A DNA stretch of 64,000 nucleotides from Bombella intestini. Its GTDB lineage: Bacteria > Pseudomonadota > Alphaproteobacteria > Acetobacterales > Acetobacteraceae. Under the pieces are notes generated by a model. That model did not search any database and had not been told where the DNA came from. It was given only the letters and a program-made list of their open reading frames with translations. Below, in pieces: positions 57,126 through 64,000 of the stretch (positions are counted from its first letter, which is position 1; every line of letters starts with the position of its first letter). The DNA is taken from the NCBI RefSeq assembly GCF_002003665.1, contig NZ_JATM01000001.1:310001-374000 (forward strand), read 5' to 3'. The translations under genes were made by a program, and so were the position numbers.

Positions 57126-58948
57126 TGTGTGGTATTTGTGGCGTCGTTGGACACCGTCCTGCTACTCCGATTATCTTTGAAGGGCTCCGCCGCTTGGAAT
57201 ATCGTGGCTACGATTCCTCCGGCATTGCGACTGTAGAGCATGGCCGCCTTGCATGTTGCCGTGCTGCAGGGAAGCTAGATAATCTGAAAAATGCTCTAGA
57301 AGACACGCCCCTTGCAGGTACAACAGGCATTGGCCATACTCGTTGGGCTACTCATGGGGCTCCAACCACTAACAATGCTCATCCTCATAAGGTTGGTCAG
57401 GTAGCCATTGTCCATAATGGCATTATCGAGAACTTTGCAGATTTAAAAAAAGCTCTGGAATCTAAGGGCCGCACCTTCAAGACGGAGACTGATTCAGAGG
57501 CTGTTGCCCACCTTCTAGATGAGCATATGCAACAGGGCATGTCTCCAAAAGACGCCGCCTTTGCAACAATCCGTCAACTCCAGGGAGCCTATGCCATTGG
57601 CATGATTTTTGAGGGCCATGACAATCTTCTTATTGGCGCTCGTCATGGTGCTCCTCTGGCCATCGGATATGGCGAAGGCGAAATGTTTCTTGGTTCCGAC
57701 AGTCTGGCACTAGCACCACTGTCCAACCGGATAACCTACCTTGAGGATGGAGACTGGTGTGTCCTAACACAGGATCATGTTGAGATTCTGAACGGGCAGG
57801 GTAAAGTCGTCGAACGTCCTGTTCAGACAACTTCTTTGACAACAGGCCAGATTGGCAAAGATGGATACCGGCACTTCATGGAGAAGGAGCTTCATGAGCA
57901 TCCTGTTGCCATTGGCCAGACTCTTCAGCGTATCATCGACCCGGTAACACGCCGCGTTGCGCTACCTGACATGCCATTTGATGTTGCTACACTTTCTCGT
58001 GCCACTATTACAGCCTGCGGTTCGGCTTTTTATGCTGGTATGGTTGGGCGTTATTGGCTTGAGGAGCTTGCTCGGTTACCGGTGGATATTGATGTTGCTT
58101 CGGAGCTGCGTTACCGCAATCCGCCACAGCCGGATAAGGGTCTTGCCCTGCTGATATCGCAGTCTGGTGAGACTGCCGATACACTCGGTGTGTTGAGAGA
58201 ACTTAAGGGAGCAGGGCAGAGTATTGTCTCGATCCTAAATGTAGAACATTCCACTATGGGCCGAGAAAGCGATCTTGTTCTAGGTATGGTGGCTGGACCG
58301 GAGATATCTGTTGCCTCTACTAAGGCCTTTACAGCTCAATTGTCTGTTCTTGCGGCACTAACCATTGATTTTTCCCGCCAACGTGGACTGCTTAGCGAGC
58401 AAAAAGAACGGGAACTGACGGACAATCTGTTGGACCTTCCTTCTCATGCCATGGAAGTACTTGGCCTTTTCGACCAGATACGTACTATGGCTCGTGTCAT
58501 TGCCCAGGCCCGTGATGTCCTGTATCTGGGGCGTGGTATCTGCATGCCTGTAGCACAGGAAGGGGCACTGAAGCTTAAGGAAATTAGCTACATTCACGCC
58601 GAAGCCTACGCCGCTGGAGAATTGAAACACGGTCCTATCAGCCTGATTGATCCAAGCGTGCCTGTAGTAGCCATTGCTCCGTCTACCATCCTGTTCGACA
58701 AAACGCTTTCCAACCTTCAAGAAGCCCGTGCTCGTGGCGGGTGTATTCTTGTCTTCACGGATGCAAAAGGAGCCGAGCGACTGAAGGATATTGCTGAGCA
58801 TATTGTCATCCTTCCGGATGTCAGTGCTTTTGCTGCTCCCATTCTCTACACTATTCCGGTTCAGATTCTGGCCTATGAAGTTGCCCTGCTGAAGGGTACG
58901 GACGTAGACCAGCCCCGCAATCTGGCCAAGTCTGTTACTGTGGAGTAA
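57125..58948 (+). CDS. glmS: Glutamine-fructose-6-phosphate aminotransferase GlmS
   Basis: Makes glucosamine 6-phosphate, the first committed step to UDP-GlcNAc. The class II glutaminase domain begins MCGICGVVGHRP with the nucleophile Cys2 and includes GIGHTRWATHGAP. Two SIS domains follow: TACGSAFYAGMVG, LLISQSGETADTLG, VASTKAFTAQL and the closing DQPRNLAKSVTVE. 607 aa, standard length. Overlaps glmU by one base; a terminator follows. Confidence 0.98.
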   Translation: MCGICGVVGHRPATPIIFEGLRRLEYRGYDSSGIATVEHGRLACCRAAGKLDNLKNALEDTPLAGTTGIGHTRWATHGAPTTNNAHPHKVGQVAIVHNGIIENFADLKKALESKGRTFKTETDSEAVAHLLDEHMQQGMSPKDAAFATIRQLQGAYAIGMIFEGHDNLLIGARHGAPLAIGYGEGEMFLGSDSLALAPLSNRITYLEDGDWCVLTQDHVEILNGQGKVVERPVQTTSLTTGQIGKDGYRHFMEKELHEHPVAIGQTLQRIIDPVTRRVALPDMPFDVATLSRATITACGSAFYAGMVGRYWLEELARLPVDIDVASELRYRNPPQPDKGLALLISQSGETADTLGVLRELKGAGQSIVSILNVEHSTMGRESDLVLGMVAGPEISVASTKAFTAQLSVLAALTIDFSRQRGLLSEQKERELTDNLLDLPSHAMEVLGLFDQIRTMARVIAQARDVLYLGRGICMPVAQEGALKLKEISYIHAEAYAAGELKHGPISLIDPSVPVVAIAPSTILFDKTLSNLQEARARGGCILVFTDAKGAERLKDIAEHIVILPDVSAFAAPILYTIPVQILAYEVALLKGTDVDQPRNLAKSVTVE

Positions 58949-58995
58949 AGGTCACTTTCCGTTAATATCCCACTGGAGATGGAAAACAGGTAATG

Positions 58996-59028
58996 AACCC
59001 CTGTAAGGCTTGCCTGACAGGGGTTTTA
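58996..59028 (+). terminator. Terminator after glmS
   Basis: AACCCCTGT (58996-59004) pairs with ACAGGGGTT (59017-59025), followed by TTTT overlapping the end of the arm. Confidence 0.8.
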
Positions 59029-59076
59029 CGCTTACTCTCCGACCAGAATATCAGAGGGTGAGAAAGGGGACATCAG

Positions 59077-61662
59077 ATGGAAATAGGGCTGGCAGCTGTT
59101 CTTCTGACCCTTGTTTTCCTCCTTTTTCTCATCAGCTTTATTCCGCCTCTGGCCAAGAAGATCAATCTACCAGAAACGGTCATCATTGCCGTTCTGGGAA
59201 TAGGGTTAGGGGCGGCGTCATCTCTCATTAATAATTCCATGGGGCTAGACCTGCTAGAAGGGCCTGCAGGGGCCTTGCTGTCTTTTCCTATAAGCAGTGA
59301 GGGCTTCCTGCTTATCTTCCTGCCGCTTCTGGTCTTTCAAGGAGCCATGGGAATTAATGTCCGTAGTCTGACGCACGAAATTGCCACGGTTCTACTACTG
59401 GCCATCGTGGCGGTCATAGTCTCCACAGCAACAATCGGTTTTGCTTTATATCCCTTTGCACAGCAGAGTCTCATCGCCTGCTTACTCCTTGGTGCTATTG
59501 TTGCCACGACAGACCCTTCTGCTGTAGCCAGCATCTTCCGGGAAATCGGTGCCGCCGCTAGGCTAAGTCGTTTGGTGGAAGGGGAGGCATTGCTAAACGA
59601 TGCAGCCGCCATTGCTATCTTTACTATTCTTGTTGCGGCCATTACGGCTCATCATCAGATCAGCTTCAGTGAAGCTTGTATCGACTTTCTGACCAATTTT
59701 GCTGGTGCCGTCATCATCGGTGTCGCCGTGGCACGGTTGGCCCTGATCATGATTACTGCCATTAGCGGGTTTCCTGCCGCCGAAATTACACTTTCCCTCG
59801 TGTTGCCTTACGGGGTGTATATTCTTTGTGACGATATTCTGGGATTTTCTGGCGTTGTAGCGACAGCTTCTGCTGGTCTGACCATCTCTGCCTTCGGCCC
59901 GTCCACATTTCGTCCGCAGACATGGCGCTTCCTTCGAGAGCTATGGGAACAGATAGAATTCTGGGCCAGTACACTTGTTTTCATGCTGGCTGCTATGCTT
60001 GTCCCTCGCATGATGATCGGCATGACGAAATGGGATTTATTCCTAATCCTCATTGCCAGTCTGGCCGGACTCATTGCAAGAGCGGCGGTCATTTTCGGTC
60101 TTCTACCACTTCTGATCATTACCAGACTTTCACCGCCTGTGCCTCTGCGTTTTAAAACAACCATGGCATGGGGAGGGCTGCGAGGAGCTATTACACTAGC
60201 CCTAGCGTTAGCCGTAAATGAAAACCCCCATATTAATGATTCCATTACCCATTTTGTGGGGATTGTGGCGACAGGATTCGTACTAACGACACTTCTTGTT
60301 AATGGTACGACCCTGCGTTCTCTCGTTCTCTTCTTGAAACTGGATAGACTGTCTCCTGTTGATGAAGCACTGCGAAATCAGATCATTGGTATCGGGTTAA
60401 GTCATGTCGCCCAACGTGTAGCCCATGTGTCTGATGAACTTAGCTTTGGTGCCCGTACACGAGGGGGAGTAATCAGCCGACTGGAGCAACGTGCTGAAAA
60501 AGAAAAAGCCAGCAACAACTTTGAAACTGCTCTGACTGACAAAGACCGCGTTAACATGGCGCTGCTCACTATTGCCAATCAAGAACGCTCTCTATTGCTG
60601 GACCTTTTCCGCGTTCAGGGAATGTCTAGTCGTCGGGTGATTGAGACGTTGTTACGTGCGACTGAAGCTATTGTGGATGCGACCCAGCTGGAAGGACGGT
60701 ATGGGTATGTCAAAACACGCCGTAAGAGTCTTCAACCTTCATGGCGTCTTCGTCTGGCCCAAATGCTACATAGACGCTTCCATATAGATCGCCCCCTGAC
60801 AATCTGCATGATGGAGCGTTTTGAGACACTAATTATTTCTCATCTGGTCTCAACATCCCTAATCCGTTTTGTTCGGGAGCGTATGGAACCGACCTTAGGG
60901 CTCCGTATTACCGAGATCGTATCTGAGGTATTAGGCAGACAGCGCAAACTTTTGGACGACGCCCTAGCAACCTTACGTCTCCATTATTCTGGTTATTCCG
61001 AAGCCCTAGAAGGGCGTCTCTTACGCCAAATTGCGCTACGTTTGGAAGATGAAGAATATGCTACACTTGCAAAAGATAATCTCATCTCTCAGGAACTGCA
61101 TCGTGAGCTTCACCAGTCCATTGAGCGGCAGAGAAACCGACTTGATACTCCGCTGCGTTTCAATCTCCGCAGTGGTATCGAGCAGCGATTAAGATCATTC
61201 CCAGCCTTTAATGGTGTACCAGATGCAGCTCTCCACGATTTGGCTGGGCGGGTGTTTATCTGCTTCCTTTCACCAGGGGAGATCCTGATCCGTAAAGGTG
61301 AACGTATTCGTACCATTTATGCACAGGTTGCTGGCCTTGTTGAATCATCCACCAGTTCAGAAACACAAGAGATCATGTTGGGAGCAGGGGACCTGATCGG
61401 AGCTAATAGCCATATTCAAGGACAAAGAGCCCATAATACTGTTCGCTCCCTACAGTTCTCCCATATGCTGGCTATTCCAAAGGCTGATTTTGATAAGCTT
61501 CTCCAACGTTTCCCTATAGTAAAGCGTCAAATCATGAAAAGGCATAATATGCGACTGAATGGTTCTCTTGAAGCTAATGTGGTAATTACCAGAGATGGCA
61601 ACACTATTTCTCCCGTCCACGAGGCCGGATTCATCATTTCACCTATTGTGGAGAAACGCTGA
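59077..61662 (+). CDS. CPA1-type Na+/H+ antiporter with C-terminal cyclic-nucleotide-binding-like domain
   Basis: A cation/proton antiporter. The first ~430 residues form about 12 TM helices with LLGAIVATTDPSAVASIFREIGAAARLSRLVEGEALLNDAAAIAIF, which has the family's paired acidic residues, and TTMAWGGLRGAITLALALAV. A long charged cytoplasmic region follows, with KTRRKSL and predicted helices. It ends in a cNMP-binding-like beta roll (FICFLSPGEILIRKGERI...LGAGDLIGANS) that lacks a clear phosphate-binding RAA motif. 861 aa. Likely helps pH and salt control; the ligand may not be cAMP. Confidence 0.88.
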   Translation: MEIGLAAVLLTLVFLLFLISFIPPLAKKINLPETVIIAVLGIGLGAASSLINNSMGLDLLEGPAGALLSFPISSEGFLLIFLPLLVFQGAMGINVRSLTHEIATVLLLAIVAVIVSTATIGFALYPFAQQSLIACLLLGAIVATTDPSAVASIFREIGAAARLSRLVEGEALLNDAAAIAIFTILVAAITAHHQISFSEACIDFLTNFAGAVIIGVAVARLALIMITAISGFPAAEITLSLVLPYGVYILCDDILGFSGVVATASAGLTISAFGPSTFRPQTWRFLRELWEQIEFWASTLVFMLAAMLVPRMMIGMTKWDLFLILIASLAGLIARAAVIFGLLPLLIITRLSPPVPLRFKTTMAWGGLRGAITLALALAVNENPHINDSITHFVGIVATGFVLTTLLVNGTTLRSLVLFLKLDRLSPVDEALRNQIIGIGLSHVAQRVAHVSDELSFGARTRGGVISRLEQRAEKEKASNNFETALTDKDRVNMALLTIANQERSLLLDLFRVQGMSSRRVIETLLRATEAIVDATQLEGRYGYVKTRRKSLQPSWRLRLAQMLHRRFHIDRPLTICMMERFETLIISHLVSTSLIRFVRERMEPTLGLRITEIVSEVLGRQRKLLDDALATLRLHYSGYSEALEGRLLRQIALRLEDEEYATLAKDNLISQELHRELHQSIERQRNRLDTPLRFNLRSGIEQRLRSFPAFNGVPDAALHDLAGRVFICFLSPGEILIRKGERIRTIYAQVAGLVESSTSSETQEIMLGAGDLIGANSHIQGQRAHNTVRSLQFSHMLAIPKADFDKLLQRFPIVKRQIMKRHNMRLNGSLEANVVITRDGNTISPVHEAGFIISPIVEKR

Positions 61663-61677
61663 CGTCCAAAAGAAAGA

Positions 61678-63063
61678 TTAGGACGCCGTCGTAGAAAATA
61701 GGCGGCTACTAATCCGACTGGACGCCATTAACCCAAGAGTGGAGAGTAATGCCGCTCCTGAATGAAGGGACCAGAATGTGACATCTGGAATCTGATGTAA
61801 CATTCCGGCTAGTTTACCGACCATTAAATTCCCTAGGAAAATATGAAGCGTAAAACAGGATATTAATGTTGTATTATGCCGTTCTGGCGCATAACGGGAG
61901 AAAAGTGCCATTCCAATAGGGAAGGTCATCCCACAACCAATATCGTTGATGGTATGGAAAGCCACACCCCACCATAGGCTTATTTGATGAGAAGCTGGTT
62001 GGAGATACTCTCCTGCAATAAGGAAAAGAGGCCCTGCTGTAGCAATTGCACTTCCGATGATGATCTTCATCATGTCACGAACTGCACCATATCGGTAATC
62101 ATACCAACGCCAGAACCATAGCACTAGAAACCCTGTAATCATGCTTATTATGCTATCTAGCGATACCAGCGTGCTCACAGGGCATGTAATTCCGAGTACT
62201 GTTAATTGATAATGCTCTTCTCCCCAAAGAAGATAACCATCCATAATTTCTTGGTTAGGAAGAATACCAAGCGCAAACAACCCGACCAGCCAAAGTAAAA
62301 AAAAGATACGTTGTTTTTCTATCTTTGAACAGCTTCTGACTTGGATTGTTTGTTTTGTATTTGAATGACTTCTTTCTATTGGAAGATAAGTTCGCCCCAT
62401 AAGATAGCCGACCAACCCCATAATCATACCGCAGGTTGTCGCCATAAATGCCCAACGCCAAGCAATTGTTCCTAGAAAAGCGCAGAGTAGGGGAGAGATA
62501 ATAGCCATGATCTGTATGCTCTGGCTGTAAAGTTGATAAGCATCAGAGCGACGGCGATCCTCAAGATCATATAAGGCTCCAACCTGTGCCTTCAAACTTC
62601 CTGAAAAACCAACCCCAGCAAGGAACAACCATAGTGCTAGAACAAAACAGGTTTCTTCCTCCATAAGAGCGAAACTAACTGTCAGTAGGCTGATACCTAT
62701 GATAGCGGAACGTGTTCTACCAAGGCCACGATCGGTTATAAAGCTTCCAATAAATGGAGCAGCAAAAATGACAGCCATTATAAGACCTGAAAGGCTACCA
62801 GCCGTGGCATCTAATCCTTTAGGTGCATAAAAACTATGATTAATAGCTAAGAGGGAGGGGAGCCCTATGATTTTTTTAGCTCGTTCAGGATGTTGGAAAA
62901 TGTCTTTTAAATATAGCACTAATATGGAAAGCATTCCGTATTGTGCAAAAGAGAGCCAACCTTCCGTCCAGAATAGGACCCATAAACCTTTTGGGTGTCC
63001 CAGTACGTTAGAAGTAGGCTGATGTTCGCTGCTGGACAATATGTTAGCCGAATCTTCGTTCAT
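61678..63063 (-). CDS. POT/PTR2-like MFS transporter with altered proton-coupling motif
   Basis: 461 aa with about 12 TM helices. The start LFWTEGWLSFAQYGMLSILVLYLKDIF aligns with the peptide-transporter (POT) N-terminal helix, in which the ExxERFxYYG motif would lie; here the E and R of that motif read L and S. GSFITDRGLGRTRSAI is the usual loop. Di/tripeptide uptake is the family role, but the altered motif makes proton-coupled peptide transport uncertain. It ends 15 bases from the antiporter stop, on the opposite strand. Confidence 0.65.
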   Translation of the reverse strand: MNEDSANILSSSEHQPTSNVLGHPKGLWVLFWTEGWLSFAQYGMLSILVLYLKDIFQHPERAKKIIGLPSLLAINHSFYAPKGLDATAGSLSGLIMAVIFAAPFIGSFITDRGLGRTRSAIIGISLLTVSFALMEEETCFVLALWLFLAGVGFSGSLKAQVGALYDLEDRRRSDAYQLYSQSIQIMAIISPLLCAFLGTIAWRWAFMATTCGMIMGLVGYLMGRTYLPIERSHSNTKQTIQVRSCSKIEKQRIFFLLWLVGLFALGILPNQEIMDGYLLWGEEHYQLTVLGITCPVSTLVSLDSIISMITGFLVLWFWRWYDYRYGAVRDMMKIIIGSAIATAGPLFLIAGEYLQPASHQISLWWGVAFHTINDIGCGMTFPIGMALFSRYAPERHNTTLISCFTLHIFLGNLMVGKLAGMLHQIPDVTFWSLHSGAALLSTLGLMASSRISSRLFSTTAS

Positions 63064-63124
63064 GAAGGTTTTATAGCATTATAATCATTTATACGGGAGG
63101 ATTGTTCGTCCATACAAAAGTCGT

Positions 63125-63138
63125 ATAATATATATTAT
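63125..63138. promoter_or_regulatory. 14-bp AT palindrome upstream of the POT-like gene
   Basis: ATAATATATATTAT is a perfect palindrome in the 107-base gap between thiD and the transporter gene. A TTGTAT (18 bases) TATAAA promoter-like pair lies downstream of it on the minus strand. It may be an operator or chance in AT-rich DNA. Confidence 0.3.
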
Positions 63139-63170
63139 GCCAACTTATAGATGCAAAACCACCCATAACA

Positions 63171-63992
63171 TTATGATACCTTCGAATAATTAAAATGATT
63201 CAAAGGGCCACGTGTCACAACAAGCTGCAACTCATTAGCTGTCCGCAATGTCTGGGTTACATAATTCTTTGCCAACCCGACAGCATCCTGCATTGTATGA
63301 TCTATCAAGAAAAATGCCAAAGCTGATGCCAACGTACAACCTGTTCCTCGGTCATGAGATGTAACAATTCGTTCTACCTCATACCAGCGCCTGGTATCAT
63401 CTTCAGTTACTAATAAATCAGAGCTTACGTTTTCAGTAGAAAGATGCCCCCCTTTTAATAAAACATTGGCTATCCCCAGCTTCCGTAAAGCCTCTGCCTG
63501 CAAAATCATTTCATTTCGTGTCTGGGCTACATCTCTCTCTAACAACCGAGCAGATTCAGATAAATTGGGAGTTACCAAGCTAACATACGGAAAAATATGT
63601 TCTCTCATTATGCAAGAAACAACATCATCTGCGAGACACTGTTGCGTACTAGCCTGTAAAACAGGGTCTAGTACAACAATAGGGCCTGACTGTTTCATTT
63701 GCATTAGAAATGACGATACAGCCTGTACGCTCTCTACTGAAGGTAATAATCCTATTTTAATCGCATCAATAGGCATAGCCTCTCGAACGGCTTCCAGCTG
63801 CGCAAAAATCATCTCTGCCGCTACCGGCAACCGCCTTAATACCCGGTAACTATTTTGGGCAATGACAGCTGTCACAACGGGCAGTGCATATCCGCCGAGA
63901 GCTGAGATGGTTTTTACATCTGCTAGAATACCCGCACTGCCTGTCGGATCTGTTCCGGCTATAGTAAGAACAGTAGGACTACGATCCGTCAT
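63171..63992 (-). CDS. thiD: Hydroxymethylpyrimidine/phosphomethylpyrimidine kinase ThiD
   Basis: Phosphorylates HMP and HMP-P to give HMP-PP for thiamine. It belongs to the ribokinase fold: VLTIAGTDPTGSAGILADVKTISALGGYALPVVTAVIAQNS near the start, VTPNLSESARLL, VLLKGGH and the anion hole and catalytic Asp region SHDRGTGCTLASALAF. 273 aa, complete; the start at 63992 lies eight bases inside the window. The canonical AGSD is AGTD, a mild variant. Confidence 0.93.
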   Translation of the reverse strand: MTDRSPTVLTIAGTDPTGSAGILADVKTISALGGYALPVVTAVIAQNSYRVLRRLPVAAEMIFAQLEAVREAMPIDAIKIGLLPSVESVQAVSSFLMQMKQSGPIVVLDPVLQASTQQCLADDVVSCIMREHIFPYVSLVTPNLSESARLLERDVAQTRNEMILQAEALRKLGIANVLLKGGHLSTENVSSDLLVTEDDTRRWYEVERIVTSHDRGTGCTLASALAFFLIDHTMQDAVGLAKNYVTQTLRTANELQLVVTRGPLNHFNYSKVS

Positions 63993-64000
63993 ATATTTGC

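Noticed and set aside
61663-61685. CGTCC/GGACG between the antiporter and POT-like genes
   Set aside because: Five-base arms around a 13-base loop with no T-run; listed only as a possible weak transcript end.

Overview
The window is chromosomal DNA from an alphaproteobacterium, most likely an acetic acid bacterium (Acetobacteraceae). The evidence is the rpsT-dnaA-dnaN-recF-gyrB block, divergent mutM/ubiE, the alphaproteobacterial families DUF3126 and TrcR/DUF1013, tolC followed by valS, and a cysteine-poor L31. The genus cannot be fixed from sequence alone. Genes are tightly packed, with many 1-8 bp overlaps. No phage, IS element, CRISPR array or intact mobile element was seen.

Layout. 1-5.2 kb (+): a glycosyltransferase cut by the window edge, an M20 peptidase, and pdxA-pdxJ for vitamin B6. 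5.2-6.3 kb: a lipoprotein and a DUF3126 protein. 6.4-11.3 kb (-): uvrD/pcrA-prmA-pepP. 11.4-12.7 kb (+): two adjacent RadC-family genes, the first with a broken JAMM site and the second with an intact one. 12.7-15.4 kb (-): trcR-purE-purK and rpmE. 15.7-20.7 kb: mscL with a small secreted protein, secDF, an oxidoreductase and an Imm-like/SHOCT protein. 20.7-31 kb: uup, cydDC, an OmpA-like lipoprotein, recQ, a PCu(A)C-like protein and nrdR-nusB-thiL. 31-34.2 kb: a GNAT-like protein, an SDR and glk. 34.2-34.65 kb is the only long gap; it holds a terminator, an att-like repeat scar and tRNA-Cys. 34.7-41.6 kb: tolC, valS, ilvD and msrA. 41.6-47 kb (-): ubiE-coaBC-dut plus an orphan ABC transporter. 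47-58.9 kb (+): mutM, rpsT, dnaA-dnaN-recF-gyrB, a DUF3108 protein and glmU-glmS. 59-64 kb: a CPA1 antiporter with a cyclic-nucleotide-binding-like domain, a POT-like transporter and thiD.

Most content is housekeeping: replication and repair, purine, B6, thiamine, CoA and ubiquinone synthesis, cell-wall precursors, secretion and respiratory assembly. The most interesting signals are (1) the tandem MPN-minus/MPN-plus RadC pair, (2) a possible two-state leader upstream of rpmE, (3) an integrase-type repeat scar beside tRNA-Cys with no integrase, (4) an orphan ABC transporter with fused permease halves and a degenerate ATPase signature, and (5) several convergent junctions where a hairpin overlaps stop codons. 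Three clusters lack genes often found there in relatives (riboflavin genes, ubiB, popZ), which suggests local gene loss or relocation. I did not find one clearly new multi-gene system; the RadC pair is the best candidate.
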